A stretch of 64,000 bases of DNA from [Clostridium] symbiosum. Its GTDB lineage: Bacteria; Bacillota; Clostridia; Lachnospirales; Lachnospiraceae. The translations under genes were made by a program, and so were the position numbers. The stretch spans positions 600,501-664,500 of the forward strand of contig CP143946.1 of the NCBI GenBank assembly GCA_036419695.1, in the 5' to 3' direction. Shown piece after piece: positions 1-7,434 of the stretch. The notes below the pieces were generated by a model. It worked only from the letters and a program-made list of their open reading frames with translations. It did no database searches and was not told where the DNA came from. Positions within the stretch are counted from its first letter, which is position 1. Every line of letters starts with the position of its first letter.

Positions 1-1
1 G

Positions 2-739
2 GCGGAAAGTCTGTTCGACGACGAGAATAACATGGTCCGTATCGATATGAGTGAATACATGGAGAAGCATTCCGTATCACGTCTGATCGGAGCGCCGCCA
101 GGATATGTAGGATACGACGAGGGAGGCCAGCTTACGGAAGCCGTCCGCAGAAAACCTTATTGTGTTGTTCTGTTTGATGAGGTCGAGAAGGCCCATCCGG
201 ACGTATTCAACGTACTGCTCCAGGTGCTGGACGACGGACGGATTACAGACTCCACGGGTAAGACGGTGGACTTTAAGAATACAATCCTGATTATGACCTC
301 CAATATCGGTTCCCAGTATCTGCTGGAAGGAATCGACGACAGCGGCATGATCCTGCCGGATGCCGAATCAGCGGTTATGCACGATTTACGCGCCCATTTC
401 CGTCCGGAGTTTTTGAACCGTCTGGATGAGATTATTCTGTTTAAACCTCTCACCAGGAGCAATATAGGCGGTATCATCAACCTGTTGGTCGAGGATGTCA
501 ACAAACGTCTGGCCGACAAGGAACTTTCCATTGCACTGACCGACCGTGCAAAGGAATTTATCGTGGAAAACGGTTACGATCCCGTTTATGGCGCAAGGCC
601 TCTTAAGAGATATCTGCAGAAGAACGTGGAGACACTGGCCGCCAGATTGATTCTGTCGGACGGCGTAAGAGCGGGAGACATCATCCAGATTGACTTGAAC
701 GATGGAAAACTCGAAGCGTCCGCAGTCCGCGTGGAATAA
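2..739 (+). CDS. clpB: ATP-dependent chaperone ClpB, C-terminal part (5' truncated by the window edge)
   Basis: The reading frame is open from base 2 and ends at TAA 737-739, so only about the last 245 residues are present. It covers the second AAA+ module and the C-terminal D2-small domain. Visible marks are the pore-loop segment GAPPGYVGYDEGG, Walker B VVLFDEVEKAH, sensor-1 IIMTSNIGS and the sensor-2 region YGARPLKRYLQ. ClpB is a cytoplasmic hexameric disaggregase working with DnaK. The very close match to these motifs separates it from ClpC and ClpA, although the N-terminal domain and middle coiled coil lie outside the window. The stop codon is followed directly by the end of repeat element copy A. 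Confidence 0.93.
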   Translation, partial: AESLFDDENNMVRIDMSEYMEKHSVSRLIGAPPGYVGYDEGGQLTEAVRRKPYCVVLFDEVEKAHPDVFNVLLQVLDDGRITDSTGKTVDFKNTILIMTSNIGSQYLLEGIDDSGMILPDAESAVMHDLRAHFRPEFLNRLDEIILFKPLTRSNIGGIINLLVEDVNKRLADKELSIALTDRAKEFIVENGYDPVYGARPLKRYLQKNVETLAARLILSDGVRAGDIIQIDLNDGKLEASAVRVE

Positions 740-1648
740 GGGGATTTAGTTGAGATGCGAGGACGCCTCTGTAAGACGGCGGACGGGGGAGTGGGAGGGT
801 GTATATGAGTCTTCAGTCCCAGTTTATAGGGTGTGGTGAGGGGGAATCCAGGAGAAAAGATTCCTACGGGGACCCGCTTCCGCTTGTGGAGCGCACAGCG
901 GATGCTAAGCTCGAAAGGACCTCGCTAAGCACCGGCGGGCTCCAATGTCCCCTTCGGAATCTTTTCTCCTTCCTTCCCCGGGCAGTTTGTCGACGGGACT
1001 GAAGACTCAGGGAAGGTGTTGCCCCGCCCGCCGGCTTCAGGGGCTGACTGTCTCTTCCGTCAAGTGTGGGAGAGGTATTGTCGCGGCCACTATGTAGTCG
1101 TGAACGATTTACTTTTTGAAGTTGTTTCGGGTTGGATTCGGAGATAAATATAAAGATAAATTTTTCGATTGCTCTAAAAAATTCAAAGGTTATTTAAGAA
1201 TAGGTCAGGCGCTAAAGTTCAGACTCATCAATTGAATACCATACAGGAGGAATTCTCCTGGAATTAGAGGAAACGTAGTGGCAGCGACAATACCTCCCCC
1301 TTTGAAGAAATAAGAACAGATCAGCGGCCGCAGGCCGGGGCACGGGATGGCGAAAACCTACGCGTCTTCAGTCACGGTTCATAACCTTCCTGTGGGGAAG
1401 AAGGGAGAAAAAGATTCCGGAGGGAACCTGGGAGTTCATCGGCACTTACCGAGGTATTTCACGAGGTTAGTGTCCGTTATGTACTCCAAAGAGCGCAAGC
1501 GATTCCCGTAGGAACTTTTTCTGCCCGGATTCCCACCCGCGACAACCTTCAAACCGGGACCGGGACTGATCCCCCATCCCCCACTCCCCCCCCCCCCCCC
1601 CCCCCCCGACCGTCCCGGCGGCGTTCTCCTTCCTCAATTAAATCCCCC
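740..1648 (+). repeat. 0.9-kb structured inverted-repeat element, copy A
   Basis: A non-coding element whose ends are inverted repeats (GGGGATTTAGTTGAG at 740-754, CTCAATTAAATCCCC at 1634-1648). It has two GC-rich arms facing each other across an AT-rich core of roughly 170 bp. Arm 1 is bounded by a perfect 15-bp inverted repeat (TGAGTCTTCAGTCCC 806-820 / 995-1009) with a nested 14-bp stem (851-864 / 956-969). Arm 2 (about 1364-1568) is a decayed relative in the opposite sense. GGTATTGTCGC-GCCACTA occurs once per arm, pointing inward. A second copy lies inverted at 27190-28106. No transposase or convincing ORF is present. It resembles a very large MITE or a structured-RNA locus, and I do not recognise the family. 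Confidence 0.85.
1586..1607. repeat. Homopolymer tract C22 inside repeat copy A
   Basis: Twenty-two consecutive C residues near the right end of copy A. The matching position of copy B (near 27227-27232 on the opposite strand) has only six. It could be a slippage-prone tract or a length error in the assembly. Confidence 0.9.
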
Positions 1649-1698
1649 TTTTTAGGTAGAAGCTCTGCAATACCAATACGCATGTCCCCCCAACCATA

Positions 1699-1727
1699 TT
1701 GACAAGCCCCTTTTTCTCTACTACAAT
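1699..1727 (+). promoter_or_regulatory. Sigma-70-type promoter of rpiB
   Basis: TTGACA (1699-1704), a 17-bp spacer, and TACAAT (1722-1727). It lies just outside the right end of repeat copy A and gives rpiB a leader of about 80 nt. Confidence 0.75.
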
Positions 1728-1813
1728 GGGAAATGGTTATTATCAGCATGCGGCATCAGAGCCGCACAGAAAGAGGAGAGCTTCTTTACACGAGGCAAAG
1801 GGAGAGTACAATT

Positions 1814-2254
1814 ATGAAAATTGCAATCGGAAACGATCACTCAGCCGTAGAGCTGAAAGAGATTATCAAAGAATTTTTAATGGAAAAGGGCTATGAAGTT
1901 CTGGATTTGGGAACGAATTCGACGGAGAGCTGTGATTACCCGGTCTATGGTGAGAAAGTCGGACGCGCAGTGGTTGATGGGGAGGCTGATCTGGGAATCG
2001 CCATCTGTGGTACGGGACTCGGTATTTCCCTGGCTGCCAATAAAGTAAAAGGCGTGCGCGCCTGTGTCTGCAGCGAACCGTATACTGCAAAAATGTCCAG
2101 GTTACATAATAATGCCAATGTACTTTGCTTCGGAGCCCGTGTAGTAGGCAGTGAGCTGGCAAAGATGATTACCGAAGTATGGCTGAATACGGAATTTGAA
2201 GGCGGAAGGCATCAGCGCAGAGTCGATCAGATTATGGCAATTGAAGATAAATAA
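1814..2254 (+). CDS. rpiB: Ribose-5-phosphate isomerase B (RpiB/LacAB family)
   Basis: A 146-residue cytoplasmic isomerase interconverting ribose 5-phosphate and ribulose 5-phosphate in the pentose phosphate pathway. Family features are GNDHSA at the start (D8, H9), the ICGTGLG loop with Cys65, His98 in RLHNNANVL, Arg109 and the C-terminal HQRRVDQI. The length is typical. The frame is open 81 bp further upstream, but ATG 1814 follows a GGGAG site and begins the conserved MKIAIGNDH strand. The gene is monocistronic: its own promoter is at 1699 and a terminator follows. Related LacA/LacB or allose-phosphate isomerases cannot be fully excluded, but no sugar operon is adjacent. Confidence 0.92.
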   Translation: MKIAIGNDHSAVELKEIIKEFLMEKGYEVLDLGTNSTESCDYPVYGEKVGRAVVDGEADLGIAICGTGLGISLAANKVKGVRACVCSEPYTAKMSRLHNNANVLCFGARVVGSELAKMITEVWLNTEFEGGRHQRRVDQIMAIEDK

Positions 2255-2266
2255 TATCGGTAAGAT

Positions 2267-2320
2267 AAAGAAGGCAGCCGACGGAAAGGATTCATTTCCT
2301 GTCCGGCGGCTGCCTTCTTT
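2267..2320. terminator. Bidirectional intrinsic terminator between rpiB and the GNAT gene
   Basis: AAAGAAGGCAGCCG (2267-2280) pairs with CGGCTGCCTTCTTT (2307-2320). The A-rich left flank and T-rich right end let it serve both convergent genes. Confidence 0.85.
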
Positions 2321-2349
2321 ATCGGATTCTATGATGATTCTAAGTTGTT

Positions 2350-2805
2350 TTACAATTCCAGTTCCATGAAAATGGCATCTGGCATGGGATTTTCATAGTA
2401 GGCCGCAATTTCCCGGAACCCATACATATGATATAGTTTTACGGCGTTCTGGAGCGGCGCGACGGTATCCAGGAGCATGGAGTGATAACCCATATCCCGT
2501 GCGGTTTTAATAATTTCCTCCACCAGGGCTTGTCCGGCGCGGCGGCCGCGGTACTCCGGTTTGACAAAAAGACGCTTCATTTCGCAGCGGTTCTCATCAA
2601 ACCTGCGAAGCGCGATACAGCCGATGGCTTTGCCGTCCTCAAAAGCCGCCAGCAGCTTCCCGTCGTGATCCGTGTACTTGGCTTTGATATCATTCAACTC
2701 CTCGTCCAGGTTCTGGAAAGTCAAATCCCTGCTGAGGGAAGTGGTATATTCCCGAATCAGCTCTTTTATTTCTTCTATATATAATTCACCGGATAAAATC
2801 TCCAT
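2350..2805 (-). CDS. GNAT family N-acetyltransferase
   Basis: A 151-residue single-domain GNAT protein. Motif A is visible as MKRLFVKPEYRGRRAGQALV (acetyl-CoA pyrophosphate loop), followed by the beta-5/alpha-4 region LYHMYGFREIAAYYENP, typical of small-molecule or amino-acid acetyltransferases. The frame runs further upstream to 3045, but the start at 2805 is chosen because AACAGGAGGACAG lies just ahead of it and the fold begins there. The substrate is unknown. It is convergent with rpiB and divergent from the acyl-CoA dehydrogenase. Confidence 0.8.
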   Translation of the reverse strand: MEILSGELYIEEIKELIREYTTSLSRDLTFQNLDEELNDIKAKYTDHDGKLLAAFEDGKAIGCIALRRFDENRCEMKRLFVKPEYRGRRAGQALVEEIIKTARDMGYHSMLLDTVAPLQNAVKLYHMYGFREIAAYYENPMPDAIFMELEL

Positions 2806-3210
2806 ATCTGTCCTCCTGTTCTTTAAAACACATTTCCCCGTGACATAACCAGCCATATTCATACAATTTTCCCGCCAATTTTTCTGCCGATAGAAAAAGG
2901 ATAACACTCCCGGCCGGGTTATGCAACCTCTTATGGGACAGCGGCCCCGCTTGTTCAGGAATACATTTGGTATTCTTATTGACAATATGCAACCGACAGT
3001 TGCAACTGGGTAAAAATGTAAACTGCTATTTTTAGATAATTGCATCTGTTAGAATGAAATCATTAGAAAATAAGACGATACGTGAATTAAATACTAATAT
3101 CACTATATGGACTGCTCTTGTGTCTGATAGGCACGACGGACAGAGCGGGGGACTGTGCACGAAGTGGGCAGCAGCCGGAAAAGTGAAATGAGAGAAGCGG
3201 GAGGAAAGAG
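2806..3210. other. Divergent intergenic region holding the acyl-CoA dehydrogenase promoter
   Basis: 405 bp without a supported gene. It carries the LysR-type compound operator at 2988-3036 and a likely -10 (TAGAAT near 3051-3056), and leaves a leader of about 150 nt before the acyl-CoA dehydrogenase. An ORF on the minus strand here is only the upstream extension of the GNAT frame. Confidence 0.6.
2988..3036 (+). promoter_or_regulatory. Compound LysR-type operator, copy 1
   Basis: TGCAAC-N5-GTTGCA (2988-3004) is a perfect interrupted palindrome. It is followed by a 27-bp block (3010-3036) that differs at one base from 13937-13963, and inside that block TAAAAAT-N10-ATTTTTA forms a second dyad. 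The arrangement fits the recognition and activation half-sites of a LysR regulator, probably the one at 12913-13806. Confidence 0.75.
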
Positions 3211-4344
3211 ATGCCACACATTTTATCAGAGGAGAACAGGGAAATTCAGAAGATGGCCATGGAATTTGCAGAGATGAAAATCAGGCCGGTATCAAAAGAG
3301 TATGATTTGAAGGGGGAGACGCCGCTTGAAGTTTACAGGGAAGCGGCGGAGTTAGGCTATACGTCACTCTGTATTCCGGAAGAGCTGGGAGGAGCAGGGC
3401 TTGAGACGACGGCCAATATCCTGGTAGCCGAGGAATTTGCCAGGGCTGACGCCGGATTTTCCGTAGCGGTCCAGGCCAGCACACTGGCGATGAAGCCGAT
3501 TCTCCTTGCAGGAACCAGAGAACAGAAACAGCTTGCGGCTGATGCGCTGATAAACGGAGGAATGGGTTCCTTCTGTCTGACAGAGCCGGATGCCGGTTCC
3601 GATGCGGGAGCGATCAGAACAAAGGCGGTTAAAAAGGATGGAGAATACATTATCACAGGTCGTAAGTGTTTTATAACCAATGCGCCGCATGCCGATTTTT
3701 ACGTTGTATTTGCAAAGACGTCGCCCGATATGGGGACAAGAGGAATTTCCGCGTTTTTGGTGGAGCGGGACAGAGAAGGCCTTTCGGTTGGAAAGCATGA
3801 GGACAAAATGGGAATCCGCCTTTCCACAACGGCCGATGTGATACTCGAGGAGGTTCATGTGCCGGAGGATCATCTTCTGGGAGAAGAGGGAAAAGGATTT
3901 AAACTGGCCATGCAGACACTGGATCGGACGAGGCTTGAATGCGCGGCCATGGCCGTGGGACTCAGCCAAAGGGCTATCGATTTGAGTGTGGAGTATGCAA
4001 AAACCAGAATCACATTCGGAAAGCCGATAGCCAATTTACAGGCAATCCAGTTTATGCTGGCTGACATGGAAATCAGGAACCAGGCGGCCAGAAGTCTTGT
4101 TTACCAGTGTGCGGCCATGATTGACAGCGGAGCGGTGGATGGCAAAATGGATGCAATTGCAAAGACGTTTGCTTCAGAAGCGGCCATGCAGAATGCGCTG
4201 GACGCAGTGCAGATTTTCTCGGGATACGGTTATTCCAGGGAGTACGAGGTGGAAAAACTGATGCGAGACGCCAAGATATTTATGATTTTTGAGGGTACGA
4301 ACCAGATACAGAGAGCCGTTATCTCAGGCCATCTGCTTAAGTAA
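3211..4344 (+). CDS. Acyl-CoA dehydrogenase (short-chain/CaiA/AcdA-like)
   Basis: A 377-residue flavoprotein of the usual family length. It has the N-terminal helical domain, the middle FAD-binding segment FCLTEPDAGSDAGAIRTKA, the ITNAPHADFYVVFA strand, and a C-terminal helical domain ending in the catalytic-base signature FEGTNQIQRAVI with Glu361. It should interconvert an acyl-CoA and its 2-enoyl-CoA, passing electrons to EtfBA. A GGAGG site precedes the ATG. The next gene is a class III CoA-transferase 41 bp downstream, the same pairing as caiA-caiB and the gamma-butyrobetaine-type loci. The etf genes are 10 kb away but share the promoter operator. The substrate cannot be read from the sequence. 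Confidence 0.9.
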   Translation: MPHILSEENREIQKMAMEFAEMKIRPVSKEYDLKGETPLEVYREAAELGYTSLCIPEELGGAGLETTANILVAEEFARADAGFSVAVQASTLAMKPILLAGTREQKQLAADALINGGMGSFCLTEPDAGSDAGAIRTKAVKKDGEYIITGRKCFITNAPHADFYVVFAKTSPDMGTRGISAFLVERDREGLSVGKHEDKMGIRLSTTADVILEEVHVPEDHLLGEEGKGFKLAMQTLDRTRLECAAMAVGLSQRAIDLSVEYAKTRITFGKPIANLQAIQFMLADMEIRNQAARSLVYQCAAMIDSGAVDGKMDAIAKTFASEAAMQNALDAVQIFSGYGYSREYEVEKLMRDAKIFMIFEGTNQIQRAVISGHLLK

Positions 4345-4385
4345 ACCACGGAGGGACGGAATGTAACCGGAGAGGGGGAAAACTT

Positions 4386-5558
4386 GTGACAGGCATTTTA
4401 GAGGGAATCCGCATTGTGGATTTAACACGTTATATTGCAGGGCCGTACTGCGGCGCACTGCTGGCGGATATGGGGGCGGAGGTAATTAAGGTTGAGAAAC
4501 CGGGTTCCGGCGAGGCCACCAGGACGGTCGGGCCGTGGAAGGATGGAGTCAGCCTGTTCTTTCCGGCATACAACAGAAACAAGAAAAGCGTCACCGCGGA
4601 TCTGCGCACCCCGCAGGGGATTGAGGTGGCCAAGAAACTCATTGAGAAATCGGACGTTGTAATAGAAAATTTCCGCGTCGGGGTCATGGAAAAGATGGGC
4701 CTGGGCTATGAAGAGATAAAGAAAATCAATCCGCGTATTATTATGGTTTCCGTGACGGGCTTCGGCCAGAGCGGGCCGATGAGCCGCAGGACGGCATTTG
4801 ACGGAATTATTTCCTCCGTATCAGGAGTGACAAGGATAGAAAAGGGACGTGTGGAGCGCAGTAAAGGTCCTATTCATGATTACATGGCGGCTATATATGC
4901 TGCTTTTGGAACCGTTTTGGCTTTGTACGAGCGGGGCAAAACAGGAGAAGGCCAGTTCCTGGATGTGTCCATGGTGGCCGGTTCCTCCATGATCCGGACA
5001 ACCGCCATAGCGGATGCCAGCGTCAACGGAGATGAGGCGGCCATAAGCGGCGACGACAGTTCGCCTTACGGATATCTGAAGGCAGAGGACGGATGGATTA
5101 ATTTTCACGCGGGAACGGATCCGCTTTTCAGGCGGCTTCTCAAACTGATTCCCGATAACCGCATTCTCGGGAATCCGAAGTATCTTGATAATATTGAACT
5201 CCGGGTGACGGATATGGATCTGCTGATGGAAGAAATCCAGGCGTGGGCGGATGGAAAAACATGCGGGGAGCTGGAAAAAGAATTTATAAGCGCCGATATT
5301 CCCTGCGGAATCTGCGCAACACCAGGGCGGCTTCTGCGGGACCCGCATCTGAATGAGAACGGCTATATTATCAGGCAGGAAGTGCACGGTGTTGGGGAAG
5401 TTGCCTATATGGGATTTCCATTCAAATTGAGCGGCCATCCCGAGCTGGAGTACAGGCCCGCGCCGGAGGTCGGGGAGCACACGGAGGAAATTTACCGGAA
5501 TGTGCTTCAGATGACGGAAGGCGAGATGGAACGGTTGAAAAAACAGGGCATTATATAA
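4386..5558 (+). CDS. CaiB/BaiF class III CoA-transferase
   Basis: A 390-residue formyl-CoA-transferase-like enzyme. It starts GILEGIRIVDLTRYIAGPYC, carries DMGAEVIKVEKPG, and has the expected active-site aspartate at Asp165 in HDYMAAIYA. The start is GTG 4386 behind GGAGAGGGGG. It transfers CoA between carboxylates through a mixed-anhydride mechanism and probably activates the pathway acid for the preceding acyl-CoA dehydrogenase. The two genes are separated by 41 bp and look co-transcribed. Whether it is a carnitine, aryl-lactate or other acyl-CoA transferase is not decidable here. Confidence 0.88.
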   Translation: MTGILEGIRIVDLTRYIAGPYCGALLADMGAEVIKVEKPGSGEATRTVGPWKDGVSLFFPAYNRNKKSVTADLRTPQGIEVAKKLIEKSDVVIENFRVGVMEKMGLGYEEIKKINPRIIMVSVTGFGQSGPMSRRTAFDGIISSVSGVTRIEKGRVERSKGPIHDYMAAIYAAFGTVLALYERGKTGEGQFLDVSMVAGSSMIRTTAIADASVNGDEAAISGDDSSPYGYLKAEDGWINFHAGTDPLFRRLLKLIPDNRILGNPKYLDNIELRVTDMDLLMEEIQAWADGKTCGELEKEFISADIPCGICATPGRLLRDPHLNENGYIIRQEVHGVGEVAYMGFPFKLSGHPELEYRPAPEVGEHTEEIYRNVLQMTEGEMERLKKQGII

Positions 5559-5612
5559 AAGATGCAAAGTAAAGGCATGAAACCACGTATATTTGCAGAC
5601 AGAAGTTTATGA

Positions 5613-5618
5613 TATAAT
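5613..5618 (+). promoter_or_regulatory. Candidate -10 box upstream of the aldehyde dehydrogenase
   Basis: TATAAT at 5613-5618, about 55 bp before the start codon. No good -35 lies at 17-18 bp, which would fit an activated promoter. The shared LysR dyad is not present here. Confidence 0.45.
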
Positions 5619-5673
5619 AATGTGAACAACCAAAAGAACACAAATAAAATGAATATAAAGGAGATGGACAAGG

Positions 5674-7107
5674 ATGTACAAACAGTATATTAATGGAAAA
5701 CTGGTCGACGGTCAGGGCGAAATTGTCAGGATACTCGATCCGTCCGACAACACGGTTATCACAGAACTGGCAACCGCATCTGAAAAGCAGTGTGAAGAAG
5801 CGCTTGAGGCGGCCCAGGCGGCATTTAAACCGTGGGCGAAAACTCCGGTGGGGACCAGGGTTGAGTGGCTTTTGAAACTGAACAGCGCAATCATGGACGA
5901 GAAGGAAGCAATTGCCGAGATTCTGTCGGTGGAATCGGGTAAACCGTATGCGACGGCCATGGATGATCTCGTTATGTTTGATGAATTTATCCAGTATTAT
6001 GCCGAGGAAGGAAAGAGGATGGACGGAACCACCGTTTATTCCCCGAATAAATCCTACGGTGAACTGTATCATGCCATAGAGCGCCGTCCCATGGGGGTTG
6101 TCGTGGCTCACATTGCCTGGAATTACCCTGTTGCGATGATGGCGTTAAAGATTGGTCCGGCCATGGTGGCGGGAGATCCCCTGATTGTCAAACCGGCCAG
6201 CGACACACCGCTGTCTACACTCTATATCGGAAGCATCTGTGAGAAAATAGGCCTTCCGGCCGGTGTAATCAACTTTGTAAGCGGCCCGCCGAGCACGGTT
6301 GCCAGGGTATTAAATACGAGCAGAATCCCGAGAATGATTACTCTGATTGGCTCCTGTGAAACAGGCCGCCGCGCCATGGCCGAGGCATCGTCTACTTCCA
6401 TCAAACGTTTTTCACTGGAACTGGGAGGAAACGCCCCTGTCATTGTTATGCCGGACAGCGACGTGGACTACGTTGTGGCGAATACAATCGGTATGAAGGT
6501 TTCAAATGCGGGGCAAATCTGTACCAACTATAACCGCATTTATGTACATGAGGATATTTACGAAGAGTTCCTCAAAAAAGTGGAAGAGGGCCTGAAAGAG
6601 GTAAAACTGGGCTGCAAGCACGACGAAGGTTATGTGATGGGGCCGATGATCAGCCGCAGTGCAAGAGACCGCATGCTGGAGCTGATCGACGAGGCGGTAG
6701 CCGGAGGCGCCACACTGGTATGCGGAGGCACGGTTCCGGAGGAGAAGCAGGACGGCAACTATATTACACCGGCTCTTTTACGCGATGTCCGCGAGGAGAT
6801 GAGAGTTTGCAAAGAGGAAATTTTCGGTCCGATTATCAGCGTACAGCCGTTCAAAGAGCTGGATGACGCCCTGGCAAAGGCGGTTGACACCGAATATGGA
6901 CTGGCATCTTATTTCTACGGCCATGACGCCCGGGATATTGCCAAAGCGTTCGAAGTCCTGGAATCGGGCGACGTTTATATTAACGGGGCAGGCGGAGGCC
7001 CGCACACACCTCACATTGGAATCAAACAGTCGGGACTCGGATGTGACCAGTCGCGCTGGAGCATGGAAGAGTACTTTGATTTGAAACGTATTTCACTGAT
7101 TCCGTAA
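5674..7107 (+). CDS. NAD(P)-dependent aldehyde dehydrogenase (succinate-semialdehyde/lactaldehyde type)
   Basis: A 477-residue member of the classical ALDH superfamily, oxidising an aldehyde to a free carboxylate. Catalytic residues can be placed: Asn150 (AHIAWN), Lys173 (IVKPASDTP), Glu249 (SLELGGNAP) and nucleophile Cys283 (NAGQICTNYNR). It has no CoA-acylating features. An AAGGAG site precedes ATG 5674, and a candidate -10 indicates its own promoter. It sits between the CoA-transferase and a Na+ symporter, so it may supply the carboxylic acid that the CoA-transferases activate, with the two iron alcohol dehydrogenases downstream acting on the same aldehyde. Confidence 0.9.
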   Translation: MYKQYINGKLVDGQGEIVRILDPSDNTVITELATASEKQCEEALEAAQAAFKPWAKTPVGTRVEWLLKLNSAIMDEKEAIAEILSVESGKPYATAMDDLVMFDEFIQYYAEEGKRMDGTTVYSPNKSYGELYHAIERRPMGVVVAHIAWNYPVAMMALKIGPAMVAGDPLIVKPASDTPLSTLYIGSICEKIGLPAGVINFVSGPPSTVARVLNTSRIPRMITLIGSCETGRRAMAEASSTSIKRFSLELGGNAPVIVMPDSDVDYVVANTIGMKVSNAGQICTNYNRIYVHEDIYEEFLKKVEEGLKEVKLGCKHDEGYVMGPMISRSARDRMLELIDEAVAGGATLVCGGTVPEEKQDGNYITPALLRDVREEMRVCKEEIFGPIISVQPFKELDDALAKAVDTEYGLASYFYGHDARDIAKAFEVLESGDVYINGAGGGPHTPHIGIKQSGLGCDQSRWSMEEYFDLKRISLIP

Positions 7108-7135
7108 TTACAGTATCCTTTACATATAGCATTTG

Positions 7136-7181
7136 TATTTACAGTATGCGTATTTATAGTATCCAGTATTTACGGTATCTG
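7136..7181. repeat. Three tandem 15-16-bp degenerate repeats
   Basis: Consecutive units TATTTACAGTATGCG (7136-7150), TATTTATAGTATCCAG (7151-7166) and TATTTACGGTATCTG (7167-7181), with a partial ATTACAGTATCC at 7107-7118. They lie between the aldehyde dehydrogenase stop and the symporter. Regular spacing suggests iterated protein-binding sites, but no function is known. Confidence 0.6.
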
Positions 7182-7291
7182 TAGGTACACCATCCACACC
7201 ATTCATAGTTTCCACATCAATCACAGCATGGATCCTGCACAATTCATAACAGTAAAAATATAAACCATCCACCGGTTGGGGAACCGGAAAG

Positions 7292-7330
7292 CCGCTGCCG
7301 CCGTAACAGGCGGTGGGCGGTGGGATTTTT
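7292..7330 (+). terminator. Probable intrinsic terminator after the aldehyde dehydrogenase
   Basis: CCGCTGCCGCC and GGCGGTGGGCGG form a GC-rich hairpin (7292-7320), with a five-T run at 7326-7330. It would separate the aldehyde dehydrogenase from the symporter unit. Confidence 0.5.
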
Positions 7331-7434
7331 GTACGCAAAAATAGGTTAAATGAGGGTTGGGAATGCTGATTGCTGCCGAAAAAGCGGTTGAAAACCGCCG
7401 GGCAGAAATCGGTTTCCGGGAGAGGAGGAGTACT

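Noticed and set aside
799..1002. ORF of 67 codons within repeat copy A arm 1, and others at 1549-1749 and 27687-28097
   Set aside because: They run through hairpin arms, are not kept in frame between the two copies, and have no family resemblance or ribosome site.
3364..3969. Long antisense ORFs opposite the acyl-CoA dehydrogenase, and similar ones at 4821-5567, 10558-11175 and 46750-47265
   Set aside because: Each lies opposite a gene with clear catalytic motifs; open antisense frames are common at this base composition. The 46750-47265 frame is an artefact of the His-tract repeats.
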